From: Pseudomonas versuta | GTDB lineage: Bacteria; Pseudomonadota; Gammaproteobacteria; Pseudomonadales; Pseudomonadaceae | Length of the DNA stretch: 64,000 nt | Direction of reading: 5' to 3' | NCBI RefSeq assembly: GCF_001294575.1 | Contig: NZ_CP012676.1 | Span: forward strand, 2,921,001-2,985,000 | In this document: positions 8,832 through 17,353 of the stretch, piece after piece | Layout: every line of letters begins with the position of its first letter | Numbering within the stretch: position 1 is the stretch's first letter | Notes under the pieces: model-generated | What the model was told of the DNA's origin: nothing | The model's database searches: none | What the model saw: only the letters and a program-made list of their open reading frames with translations | Position numbers and translations under genes: made by a program

Positions 8832-9401
8832 ATGCTGAAAAAAATTGCCCTCGCCGCCGGTGCCCTGCTCTTCGCTGCCAACCTCATGGCGGCCACCCCC
8901 GCACCGACCAAAGCGCCCCATGTTGAGCTGGACACCAGCTTTGGCAAGATCGAAATCGAACTGGACCCGGTCAAGGCCCCGATCAGCAGCAAAAACTTTC
9001 TGGAGTACGTCGACAGCGGCTTCTACAACAACACCATTTTCCACCGTGTGATTCCGGGCTTTATGGTGCAAGGCGGCGGTTTTACCCAGCAAATGACCCA
9101 AAAGCCGACCCGCGACCCGATCAAGAACGAAGCCAGCAACGGCCTGCACAACGTGCGTGGCACCCTGTCGATGGCCCGTACTTCCAACCCGGACTCCGCC
9201 ACCAGCCAGTTCTTTATCAACGTGGCGGACAACGCGTTTCTGGACCCGGGCCGTGACGCCGGTTATGCCGTATTCGCCAAGGTTGTGAATGGCATGGACG
9301 TGGTTGACCAGATCGTCAACTCGCAGACCACCACTAAACAAGGCATGCAGAATGTCCCGATCGATCCTGTGCTCATCAAGTCCGCCAAGCGCATCGACTG
9401 A
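8832..9401 (+). CDS. ppiA: periplasmic peptidyl-prolyl cis-trans isomerase (cyclophilin)
   Basis: Cyclophilin-type prolyl isomerase of 189 residues. The ATG at 8832 is chosen because it opens a clear Sec signal peptide ([20 protein letters not shown]); an in-frame ATG at 8781 would bury it behind 17 residues. The mature part carries the cyclophilin core [13 protein letters not shown] and the active-site region ATSQFFIN. It would catalyse proline isomerisation in periplasmic proteins. It stands alone between the LysR gene and the ABC transporter, and a short palindrome lies 39 bases after its stop. Confidence 0.95.
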   Translation: MLKKIALAAGALLFAANLMAATPAPTKAPHVELDTSFGKIEIELDPVKAPISSKNFLEYVDSGFYNNTIFHRVIPGFMVQGGGFTQQMTQKPTRDPIKNEASNGLHNVRGTLSMARTSNPDSATSQFFINVADNAFLDPGRDAGYAVFAKVVNGMDVVDQIVNSQTTTKQGMQNVPIDPVLIKSAKRID

Positions 9402-9440
9402 CGGAAGGGTTCACGCAAGGAATTTGACCGAATACTGAAC

Positions 9441-9466
9441 CTGCAGGAGCGACCTCGCTCCTGCAG
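9441..9466. repeat. short REP-like palindrome
   Basis: CTGCAGGAGCGA, two bases, then its exact reverse complement. The GGAGCGA core is that of the Pseudomonas REP elements elsewhere in this window (15998, 17291, 25991, 32850). Confidence 0.6.
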
Positions 9467-9514
9467 GATTGTGGGGGGTCATACACTAAAGGAGAGCCCG
9501 CGCTGCGGGCGTCA

Positions 9515-11353
9515 GTGCCAATGCTTTATCGCTATTTTGAAAAGCTGATCGATATTTTCCGCGAAGCTCCCACGCCTGCTCCACCCAGTACTGTCTGGGC
9601 GTTTTATTACTACTACCTGCGCCAGGTGTGGCCGATCTTTGCCGCCCTGCTGGTGGTCGGGCTGATTGCCGCCTTGATCGAAGTCTCTCTGTTCAGCTAC
9701 CTGAGCACACTGATTGACCTGACCCAGGGCACGCCCACTACCGATTTCTTCAGAATCCACAGCAACGAGCTGATCTGGATGGCGGTCGTTGCACTGATTA
9801 TCCGCCCCATTTTCTTCGGCCTGCATGACCTGCTGGTGCACCAGACCCTGAACCCGAGCATGACCAGCATGATCCGCTGGCAAAACCACAGCTACGTGCT
9901 CAAGCAAAGCCTCAACTTCTTTCAAAATGACTTCGCCGGGCGTATTGCCCAGCGCATCATGCAAACCGGCAACTCGCTGCGCGACTCGGCCGTGCAGGCC
10001 GTCGATGCCCTGTGGCATGTATTGATCTATGCCATCAGCTCGCTGGTGCTGTTTGCCGAGGCTGACTGGCGCCTGATGATCCCGCTGCTGACCTGGATCG
10101 CCTGCTATATCGGCGCGCTTTACTATTTCGTGCCCCGTGTCAAAGAGCGCTCGGTGGTGTCCTCCGACGCCCGCTCCAAACTGATGGGCCGGATTGTGGA
10201 CGGCTATACCAACATCACCACCCTCAAACTCTTTGCCCATACCAACTTCGAGCAGCAGTACGCCCGCGAAGCCATCATCGAGCAAACCGAAAAAACCCAG
10301 CTGGCCAGCCGCGTCGTGACCAGCATGGATGTCACCATCACCACCCTCAACGGCCTGTTGATCGTGACCACCAGCGGCCTGGCATTGTGGTTATGGAGCC
10401 AGTCGCTGATCAGTGTGGGGGCAATTGCCCTGGCAACCGGGCTGGTGATTCGCATCGTCAACATGTCCGGCTGGATCATGTGGGTGGTCAACGGCATCTT
10501 TGAAAACATCGGCATGGTCCAGGACGGCTTGCAGACCATCGCCCAGCCTGTTGCCGTGACTGACCGTGAACAGGCACCGCGCCTGAACGTAGACCGCGGC
10601 GAAGTGCGCTTTGAACACGTGGATTTCCACTACGGCAAACGCAGCGGAATCATCAGCGACCTCAATCTGGTGATCAAACCCGGCGAAAAAATCGGCCTGA
10701 TCGGCCCTTCCGGCGCGGGCAAGTCAACGCTGGTCAACCTGCTGCTGCGCCTGTACGACCTGCAAGGCGGAAGAATCCTGATCGACGGTCAGAATATTGC
10801 CGAAGTCACTCAAGAAAGCCTGCGCGAACAAATCGGCATGATCACCCAGGACACCTCGCTGCTGCATCGCTCGATCCGCGACAACCTGCTGTACGGCAAA
10901 CCGGACGCCACCGATGAAGAACTCTGGGAGGCGGTACGCAAGGCCCGCGCCGACGAGTTCATCCCCAACCTGTCCGATGCCCAGGGCCGCAGCGGCTTCG
11001 ACGCCCACGTGGGTGAGCGCGGGGTCAAGCTGTCGGGGGGCCAGCGCCAGCGCATCGCCATTGCCCGGGTACTGCTCAAGAACGCACCGATCCTGATCAT
11101 GGACGAGGCCACCTCTGCACTGGACTCCGAAGTGGAAGCGGCCATCCAGGAAAGCCTTGAAACCCTGATGCAAGGCAAAACCGTGATTGCCATCGCTCAC
11201 CGGCTGTCCACCATCGCCCGGATGGACCGGTTGGTGGTTCTGGAAAAAGGCCATATCGCCGAGTCCGGGACCCATGCCGAACTGCTCGCCCATGGTGGCT
11301 TGTATGCACGTCTGTGGCAGCATCAAACAGGCGGGTTTGTAGGGCTGGACTGA
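9515..11353 (+). CDS. ABC exporter, fused permease and ATPase
   Basis: Half-size ABC exporter of 612 residues, which should work as a homodimer in the inner membrane. The transmembrane domain (about 25-330) has six predicted helices. The ATPase domain starts near residue 365 and has Walker A GPSGAGKST (about 397), the signature LSGGQ (about 506), Walker B ILIMDEATS (about 526) and the H-loop AHRLST. It resembles the MsbA/MdlB-like multidrug and lipid exporters, but the substrate is not evident. Start: a GTG at 9515 or the ATG at 9521; GGAG lies about 20 bases upstream of both, so the choice is uncertain. A clear terminator follows at 11393. Confidence 0.92.
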   Translation: MPMLYRYFEKLIDIFREAPTPAPPSTVWAFYYYYLRQVWPIFAALLVVGLIAALIEVSLFSYLSTLIDLTQGTPTTDFFRIHSNELIWMAVVALIIRPIFFGLHDLLVHQTLNPSMTSMIRWQNHSYVLKQSLNFFQNDFAGRIAQRIMQTGNSLRDSAVQAVDALWHVLIYAISSLVLFAEADWRLMIPLLTWIACYIGALYYFVPRVKERSVVSSDARSKLMGRIVDGYTNITTLKLFAHTNFEQQYAREAIIEQTEKTQLASRVVTSMDVTITTLNGLLIVTTSGLALWLWSQSLISVGAIALATGLVIRIVNMSGWIMWVVNGIFENIGMVQDGLQTIAQPVAVTDREQAPRLNVDRGEVRFEHVDFHYGKRSGIISDLNLVIKPGEKIGLIGPSGAGKSTLVNLLLRLYDLQGGRILIDGQNIAEVTQESLREQIGMITQDTSLLHRSIRDNLLYGKPDATDEELWEAVRKARADEFIPNLSDAQGRSGFDAHVGERGVKLSGGQRQRIAIARVLLKNAPILIMDEATSALDSEVEAAIQESLETLMQGKTVIAIAHRLSTIARMDRLVVLEKGHIAESGTHAELLAHGGLYARLWQHQTGGFVGLD

Positions 11354-11392
11354 GGTAAAAAAAGCAGACCTGTAACGCCACTGATACACAGC

Positions 11393-11430
11393 GCCAGCGC
11401 CCGTTTTTAAAGGGCTCTGGCGTTTTTTTT
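11393..11430 (+). terminator. intrinsic terminator of the ABC exporter gene
   Basis: GCCAGCGCCC and GGGCTCTGGC pair around a 9-base loop and are followed by GTTTTTTTT, 40 bases after the stop codon. Confidence 0.85.
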
Positions 11431-11553
11431 GGACGCTTGCCAATCCTTGGCGGCCTGCTGTACTGAAGTATGAATTCAGGAGAGCTCTGCAATTAACGCA
11501 GGATGCATCCCGGCGTCATCCGGTCGATAGATTTATCTATCCAGGACCTTGAA

Positions 11554-12255
11554 ATGAACTTGCTCAAACGCTCGGCTACGGAGTTGGTTGGTACTTTCTG
11601 GTTGGTTCTTGGTGGTTGTGGCAGCGCAGTGCTGGCCGCAGCTTTCCCCCACGTCGGTATCGGATTGCTTGGAGTCGCACTCGCTTTTGGCCTTACCGTC
11701 CTCACCATGGCATTCGCCATAGGGCATATCTCCGGTTGCCACCTTAACCCCGCTGTATCGTTCGGACTGTGGGTGGGCGGGCGCTTTCCTGCAAAAGAGC
11801 TGCCTGCCTATATGGTGGCCCAGGTTCTGGGTGGCATCATCGCCGCCGCGCTGCTGTATTTGATTGCCAGTGGCAAACCCGGCTTTGACCTGGCCGCCAG
11901 CGGACTGGCCGCCAATGGTTATGGCGACCACTCCCCAGGCGGTTACTCGATGATCTCGGGGCTGGTGTGCGAAGTGGTGATGACGGCGATGTTCATCCTG
12001 ATCATCATGGGCGCCACCGACAAGCGCGCCCCTGCAGGTCTGGCACCGATAGCCATCGGCCTGACGCTGACCCTGATCCACCTGATCTCGATCCCGGTCA
12101 CCAACACTTCCGTCAACCCGGCACGCAGCACTGGCCCGGCCTTGATCGTAGGCGGCTGGGCACTTGAGCAGTTATGGATGTTCTGGCTCGCACCGCTGGT
12201 GGGCGCGGCCATGGGTGCCTTGACGTATCGCTGGCTGGGCAAGGAAAACAGCTGA
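11554..12255 (+). CDS. aqpZ: aquaporin Z (water channel)
   Basis: Inner-membrane water channel of 233 residues (E. coli AqpZ has 231). Both NPA boxes are present: HLNPAVSFG (NPA 65-67) and [10 protein letters not shown] (NPA 188-190). His176 and Arg191 occupy the selectivity-filter positions of water-specific aquaporins, which argues against a glycerol channel. The ATG at 11554 is chosen because AGGACC lies 9 bases upstream and the first helix follows at once; an in-frame ATG at 11503 would add 17 polar residues. The gene stands alone, with a terminator upstream and a convergent gene downstream. Confidence 0.96.
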   Translation: MNLLKRSATELVGTFWLVLGGCGSAVLAAAFPHVGIGLLGVALAFGLTVLTMAFAIGHISGCHLNPAVSFGLWVGGRFPAKELPAYMVAQVLGGIIAAALLYLIASGKPGFDLAASGLAANGYGDHSPGGYSMISGLVCEVVMTAMFILIIMGATDKRAPAGLAPIAIGLTLTLIHLISIPVTNTSVNPARSTGPALIVGGWALEQLWMFWLAPLVGAAMGALTYRWLGKENS

Positions 12256-12273
12256 CAGGCAACCCGGCGAGGA

Positions 12274-13397
12274 TCAGGCCTGCCGGTAAGGCAGAGCCGA
12301 CCTCGCCTCTTCGGCATACGCCAGCACCCCCACCCGCTCACGCGCCAGAAAATCGCTGACTGCCGCTTTCAAACCCTGATGGCGCAAGTAATGCCAGGAA
12401 TGGGTGATGACCGGCTCAAAGCCGCGGATCAGCTTGTGCTCACCTTGCGCACCGGCGTCAAAGCGCTGAATGCCGCCTGCGATGGCGTAATCCATGCCCT
12501 GATAAAAACAGGTTTCGAAGTGCAATCGGTCGAACTCGCCCAGGCACCCCAATAGCGTCCATACAGGCTGTCACCGCCAATCAGGCTGAAGGCCATTGCC
12601 ACCGGGTTTGAACCCTGCCTGGCCAGCACGACACGAATGGACTCGGGCATGCGCTCGGCCAGCAGACTGAAAAATTCACGGGTCAGGTACGGGTTTTGTC
12701 GACGCACGGCGTAGGTATTGGCATAGCAGGCATAAACGAAATCCCATTGCGCTTCGCTCACTTGATGACCTTCTAGCCATTCAAACTCAAACCCCTGCCC
12801 GGCCACTTGCTCGCGCTCCTTGCGCATTTGCTTACGCTTGCGCGAACTCAATCCATCGAGGAAATCCTGAAAGTCACGGTACCCGCGGTTCTGCCAATGA
12901 AACTGGCAGCCCAGCCGCTGCAGCCAGCCGGGCTGTTGTGACAATGCGGTATCGGCCAGCTCATCGGTGAAATTGATATGGGCGCTGCTGAGCCCTTCTA
13001 TCTCCAGGTAACCGGGCAAGGCGCCAAGCAATTCAAGCCCGTCTGCGCTACTGGCTGCCAGCAATCGCGGACCGCTGACCGGACTGAACGGCACCGCAGT
13101 CAGCAGTTTGGGGTAGTACTCAATGCCCGCCCGCTCGCAAGCATTGGCCCATTCATGATCGAACACGTATTCACCGTAGGAATGCCATTTTCGATAACTG
13201 GGAAGCGCTGCCAGCAACTGGCCGTTTTCATAATGCAGCAAGTGCTCGGGCTGCCAGCCGGACTGAGGCCCCAGGCTGGCGCTGTCTTCCAGCGCACTCA
13301 GAAAAGCATGGCGCAGGAACGGTTGAGCCACTGGCACCAGTGCATCCCATTCATGGGCCGAGATGGCGCCCAGGCTGTCCAGACGGTGTAACGGCAT
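12274..13397 (-). pseudogene. FemAB-like/GNAT acyltransferase (PF04339 type), single-base frameshift
   Basis: The upstream part, from the ATG at 13397, carries the conserved core of the DUF482/peptidoglycan-recognition acyltransferase family (SSRKRKQMRKERE, GGDSLYGRYWG). The downstream part, ending at 12274, carries the rest (CLGEFDRLHFETCFYQG ... FEPVITHSWHYL) in another frame. The break falls exactly at YWG/CLGEFD, at the run CCCC 12547-12550 (GGGG on the coding strand). One additional G would restore an intact protein of about 374 residues, the normal family length. The clean join and good conservation on both sides suggest a recent mutation or a homopolymer sequencing error rather than an old pseudogene. 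Family members are predicted N-acyltransferases of unknown substrate. Confidence 0.85.
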
Positions 13398-13780
13398 TGG
13401 TTGTCCCCGGAGTGCGGCATAGAGCGGCGATGGTAGCACCTGATGCCGGGCTGGCAATGCCGTGCAACCCACAGGCTGTCACGTAGCCGTTGCCGCAGAC
13501 GACGTCCGATTGCGAAGCGATCGTAAACCTTCAAAACAGGGCTCGGCTGACAGATTGCGATCACTGACCCTACGACCCTGCGAGCGCCTGACTTGCTGTC
13601 ACAGACTTGCTATCACTTTGCCACTTTTCTGTCATATCCAGCCGCGATACTGGCGCCGCTTCTTAGAACACGGGGCTATGAGCGGTGTAACTGCAGCAGC
13701 CTCAGCTTCATTAATGCGAGCCCATCAAGGGCCGAATTTTTCTGAGATGGCCTGGGCCATCTCGACACTGGGAGTTTCAT
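13398..13780 (+). promoter_or_regulatory. porin upstream region with a candidate Pho box promoter
   Basis: This 383-base region precedes the porin. TTGCCAC-TTTT-CTGTCAT at 13619-13636 matches the PhoB box, two 7-mers repeated every 11 bases, the second perfect. It ends 10 bases before GATACT (13647-13652), the spacing at which a Pho box replaces the -35 element. Further CTGTCAC (13597) and CTATCAC (13611) repeats lie just upstream. A perfect hairpin, GAGATGGCC-TG-GGCCATCTC, occupies 13744-13763, 17 bases before the porin ATG, and could shape translation. PhoB control is inference. Confidence 0.5.
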
Positions 13781-15073
13781 ATGCGTCTTGTATCTACACG
13801 GGTTGCGGCGGGACTGTGTGGGGGGCTGGTATTGGCCATGAGCGTTCCGGCAAGTGCCGGGGTCGATGCCAAATTGCTCGAAATGCTTAAAGCCAACGGC
13901 TCCATTTCGCCGGCCCAATATGCCGAACTGCAAACCGAACTGACCAGTGAGAAACAGGCCCAACAAGAAGCAGTCGCCAATCAGGTGAAAAAATCTGACC
14001 TCAGCGCCTTCGAACAAAAAGTGGCCTGGGCTGCCAAGACTGAATTCAAGGGCGACGTCCGGGTTCGTCAGGAAACGGTCAAAATCGATGGCGAATCCGA
14101 TGGTAAAAACAAGGATCGCCAACGAATCCGTGCCCGCCTGGGCGCCTATACCGAAATCAACCCGCAAGTGAACACCGGTATCCGCATTGCCACTGGTGGA
14201 GGCGACGATGCACGCTCCACCAACCAGGACCTGGACAACTATTTCGACAAGAAACAACTGTGGCTCGATCAGGCCTACATCGACTATCACCCCACAGCCG
14301 TCAAGGACCTGCACCTGATCGGCGGCAAGATGCCGCAACCCTGGGTCAACATGGGCGACGTGATCTGGGATAGCGATATCAACCCTGAAGGTCTGGCGGC
14401 CACTTACAAGCACAACCTGGGTAACAGCGGCATCGAGATGTTCGGTAGCGCCGGTTACTACACTCTCAAGGACAACGTCGACGGCGAAGGTGTGCAGTTT
14501 CGCAACGACCTGAGCCTGTATGCAGGCCAGCTGGGCGCCCGTTTCGCACCGACCGACAGCCTGAAAGTGACGTTGGGCGGCAGTGTTTACAGCTACAACA
14601 ATGACAAGGACAGCGCCTGCCCTACTACCGGCACCAAGACCACGCCATGCGCGCTGGCCGTTAACGGCAACAGCACCGACGAATTCCGTCTGTACGAAGG
14701 CTTCGGTCAGATCGATATCGCCAACCTGCCGGTACCACTGTCGCTGTACGGTCAATACGTACACAACGCAGCCACCGACAGTGATCAAGACAACGCCTGG
14801 CTGGTGGGTTTCAAAAGCAAGTTGAACGCCTTCAGCCTGGACTACAACTACCGCGATATTCAGCGTAACGCGGTGGTGGGTGCCTTTACAGACTCTGACT
14901 TTGCCAACGGCACTACCGGTTCACGCGGGCACAAAGTCAAAGTGGGCTACGAGATCGACAAGAACTTTGGTGTCGGCGTTACGTACTTCCTGACCAAGGC
15001 CGATTACGCGACCACTACCCAGAAAGATGCCAACGCCAACACCCTGCAACTGGATGTAGAAGCCAAGTTCTAA
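13781..15073 (+). CDS. outer-membrane porin (Porin_5-type putative porin)
   Basis: Outer-membrane beta-barrel of 430 residues. A Sec signal peptide ends at about VPASA-GV (residue 26). A coiled-coil-like stretch (about 28-75, rich in Gln, Glu and Lys) comes next, then alternating amphipathic strands to the end, and the chain closes with an aromatic terminal residue (EAKF), the usual signal for barrel assembly. It fits the putative porin family common in pseudomonads. Two cysteines sit close together in an extracellular-loop-like region (DSACPTTGTKTTPCALA). The 5' region carries a candidate Pho box, so phosphate-starvation control is plausible. The solute is unknown. Confidence 0.85.
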   Translation: MRLVSTRVAAGLCGGLVLAMSVPASAGVDAKLLEMLKANGSISPAQYAELQTELTSEKQAQQEAVANQVKKSDLSAFEQKVAWAAKTEFKGDVRVRQETVKIDGESDGKNKDRQRIRARLGAYTEINPQVNTGIRIATGGGDDARSTNQDLDNYFDKKQLWLDQAYIDYHPTAVKDLHLIGGKMPQPWVNMGDVIWDSDINPEGLAATYKHNLGNSGIEMFGSAGYYTLKDNVDGEGVQFRNDLSLYAGQLGARFAPTDSLKVTLGGSVYSYNNDKDSACPTTGTKTTPCALAVNGNSTDEFRLYEGFGQIDIANLPVPLSLYGQYVHNAATDSDQDNAWLVGFKSKLNAFSLDYNYRDIQRNAVVGAFTDSDFANGTTGSRGHKVKVGYEIDKNFGVGVTYFLTKADYATTTQKDANANTLQLDVEAKF

Positions 15074-15086
15074 GAGCAAACCGTTG

Positions 15087-15134
15087 AGTGAAGGTAGCGT
15101 CGATCCCCTCTTATCCGTCGACGACGCCTTCACT
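15087..15134. terminator. inverted repeat after the porin gene
   Basis: AGTGAAGG..GCGTCGA pairs with TCGACG..CGCCTTCACT around a loop of about 14 bases. It lies between convergent genes and has no clear U-tract. Confidence 0.5.
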
Positions 15135-15141
15135 TGGCGTT

Positions 15142-15375
15142 TCATTCCCCGCCTGACCGCTCGCGCATCATCCTTTTGACCGTCACCTCAGGATCGATCG
15201 ACGGCTCTTCAGGCATCGCTGCAAGCACTGCCCCCATCAAACGCATTTGCCGGGTAAAACGTCTGCAGTTCGGACAAAATAGCAAATGATGGCGCACCCT
15301 CAAGCGCTGACGAAATGTCAGTTGACCATCCAGATAATCACTCGACCGGGCAACGTATTGCTTGCAGGTCAGCAT
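15142..15375 (-). CDS. cytoplasmic zinc-binding anti-sigma factor (zf-HC2)
   Basis: Anti-sigma factor of 77 residues with the ZAS signature His30-x3-Cys34-x2-Cys37 and a further Cys4, the set of four ligands seen in RsrA/ChrR-type proteins. It has no membrane helix, so it should hold its sigma factor in the cytoplasm rather than sense the envelope. Its start overlaps the 3' end of the ECF sigma gene by 7 bases, showing translational coupling. In characterised ZAS proteins the cysteines sense oxidants or bind zinc; that this one does so is inference from the motif. There is no output gene in the same operon. Confidence 0.82.
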   Translation of the reverse strand: MLTCKQYVARSSDYLDGQLTFRQRLRVRHHLLFCPNCRRFTRQMRLMGAVLAAMPEEPSIDPEVTVKRMMRERSGGE

Positions 15376-15976
15376 TCACCGGTTTCCTCGAAATGCTCCA
15401 CGGTCGCGAAGACTTTAAGCCGGGCCCGATGTACCAGCACCCTGACATTGGAGAGGGATATATCAAGAAGATTACAAATCTCTTCCAGCGCTAGCCCCTG
15501 ACGCTCACGCAACACCAGCACACTGCTTTGCAACTGTGGGAGGCTGAGCAGCGTGTGCTCAAGGCACTCACGCAGTTCATTTTCAGCGAGCAAGGCTTCA
15601 GGGGTGTCCTGATGCCAGGCCAGGGGCGCGAGCAGCCAGTGACCATCAGCGGAAAACCGATCATCGTCGATCGTGCCGTGAGGCGAAGGTAAATCGTCGA
15701 GCAGAACTTCCCGGCGATTTTGCTTGTAACGGTTTTTGGCAGCGTTGGCAGTAATGGTCAGCAGCCAGGTTTTCAGGCTCGAGCGCGATTCAAATCCGCC
15801 AATATTGCGTACCACCGACAGCCAGGCATCCTGCACGGCTTCGTCAGCATGCCGACTGCCAACAATGGCGTAGGCCACCGCACGCATGGCCCCTGATAAG
15901 TACTGACCAGTTCCCTGAACGCCTGCTGTTCCCCGGCCAGTAGACGCTTGAGCAGTTCCGTATCGTCAGCCGCCAT
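15369..15976 (-). pseudogene. ECF RNA polymerase sigma factor, single-base frameshift
   Basis: The N-terminal part from the ATG at 15976 reads as sigma region 2 (TELLKRLLAGEQQAFRELV) up to STYQG. The frame then breaks at the run CCCC 15890-15893 (GGGG on the coding strand), and region 2 resumes in another frame (MRAVAYAIVGSRHADEAVQD) and runs through region 4 (LEEICNLLDISLSNVRVLVHRARLK) to the stop at 15369. One extra G would give STYQGAMRAVAYA and a full protein of about 202 residues. If the break is real, the sigma factor lacks the first helix of region 2 unless re-initiation occurs at the ATG at 15887. The coupled anti-sigma gene is intact, which makes a sequencing error plausible. Confidence 0.88.
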
Positions 15977-15997
15977 GGGTGCCTCTGCTTACTGTTC

Positions 15998-16045
15998 TGT
16001 AGGAGCGAGCTTGCTCGCGAGCTTTTTAAACGCTCGCTCCTGCAG
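15998..16045. repeat. REP/REPIN element
   Basis: TGTAGGAGCGAGCTTGCTCG opens the element and CGCTCGCTCCTGCA closes it in inverted orientation, with a short AT-rich centre. It is the Pseudomonas GAGCGAGCTTGCTCGCG repeat, lying between the sigma gene and the FabH-like gene. Confidence 0.8.
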
Positions 16046-16055
16046 AGGATAGGAA

Positions 16056-17177
16056 TCAGCGTTTACGCAGAATCACGCTGCCAATTGAATAGCCCGCACC
16101 GAAGGAGCTGAGCACTGCCAGTGCGCCACTTTGCAGGTCGTCCTGATACGTGTGGAAGGCAATCACCGAACCCGCCGAACTGGTATTGGCGTAAGTGTCG
16201 AGAATCACTGGCGCTTCTTCGATCGAGGCTTCACGGCCCAGCAGGCGCTTGACGATCAGGTGGTTCATGCTCAGGTTGGCCTGGTGCAGCCAGAAGCGCT
16301 TCACATCAGCCACATCGAGCTGGTTCTCTTGCAGATGCTGAGCGATCAGCTCGGCCACCATCGGGCACACATCACGGAATACCTTGCGGCCTTCCTGGAC
16401 GAACAGCTTGTCGGGGCTGTCTGGGGATTCGTCAGAAGCACGGTTGAGAAAACCGAAGTTGTTGCGGATGTTGTTCGAGAACGTGGTCAGCAGTTTGCTG
16501 CTGACAATGTCGAACTGATGCGGCGAAGTGGCCAGATCGGCACGTTCAACCACCACTGCGGTGGCCGCATCGCCGAAGATGAAGTGACTGTCGCGGTCGC
16601 GGAAGTTCAGGTGGCCGGTGCACACCTCAGGGCTGATCAACAGCACCGCGCGGGCCTGCCCCAGCTGGACGCTGTTGCTGGCGGTCTGAATGCCGAAGGT
16701 CGCCGAAGAACAGGCGACGTTCATGTCAAAGCCAAAACCCTGGATACCCAGCGCATGCTGAACTTCAATTGCAATGGCCGGATACGGACGTTGCAGGTTG
16801 GAGCAGGCAACGATAACGCCATCGATGTCGGCAGCGGTTTTACCCGCACGTTCAAGCGCCTGTTTGGCGGCGCCCACGGCCATTTCGCAGAGAATCGACA
16901 TTTCGTCGTTCGAGCGTTCAGGCAAATGCGGGCGCATGCGTTGCGGGTCCAGGATGCCGGCCTTGTCCATCACAAAGCGGCTTTTGATGCCTGAGGCCTT
17001 TTCGATAAAGGCTGCGCTGGACTCGGCCAGAGGTTCGATTTCTCCGGCTTCGATGGCGGCGGCGTTATGCGCATTGAACTGCTGTACATAGGCATTGAAA
17101 GACTGCACCAGCTCTTCATTGGAGATGCTGTTGGCCGGGGTGTACAGGCCGGTGCCGCTGATGACGACGTTATGCAC
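16056..17177 (-). CDS. beta-ketoacyl-ACP synthase III-like enzyme (PA3286-like)
   Basis: Thiolase-fold condensing enzyme of 373 residues with the FabH triad: Cys156 (NVACSSATFG), His298 (FWLHQANLS) and Asn331 (ANTSSAGS). It is longer than FabH (about 317) and carries an insertion near residues 35-60, like PA3286 of P. aeruginosa, which is reported to condense octanoyl-CoA with malonyl-ACP and so feed beta-oxidation intermediates into fatty acid synthesis. I assign this role by similarity. The GTG at 17177 (MHNVVISGTG) is preferred over the ATG 24 bases upstream because AGAGGAA lies directly before it. REP elements flank the gene on both sides. Confidence 0.88.
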   Translation of the reverse strand: MHNVVISGTGLYTPANSISNEELVQSFNAYVQQFNAHNAAAIEAGEIEPLAESSAAFIEKASGIKSRFVMDKAGILDPQRMRPHLPERSNDEMSILCEMAVGAAKQALERAGKTAADIDGVIVACSNLQRPYPAIAIEVQHALGIQGFGFDMNVACSSATFGIQTASNSVQLGQARAVLLISPEVCTGHLNFRDRDSHFIFGDAATAVVVERADLATSPHQFDIVSSKLLTTFSNNIRNNFGFLNRASDESPDSPDKLFVQEGRKVFRDVCPMVAELIAQHLQENQLDVADVKRFWLHQANLSMNHLIVKRLLGREASIEEAPVILDTYANTSSAGSVIAFHTYQDDLQSGALAVLSSFGAGYSIGSVILRKR

Positions 17178-17290
17178 GGTCGTTCCTCTTATTCTGTTCA
17201 AACAGAAGGTATTGAATTCATTTCAGGCAGTGATAGCGACGAAGTTTGCCATAAACGGCAACTTTTGGCGTTACTTCACGATCGTCCATC

Positions 17291-17350
17291 TCTGCAGGAG
17301 CGAGCTTTCAAGCCGCTAAAGAGCTCGCGAGCAAGCCCGCTCCTGCAGGG
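17291..17350. repeat. REP/REPIN element
   Basis: CTGCAGGAGCGAGC and GAGCAAGCCCGCTCCTGCAG are inverted relative to each other around a 25-base centre. It sits 3 bases beyond the hrpA stop codon and upstream of the FabH-like gene. Confidence 0.8.
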
Positions 17351-17353
17351 TAT

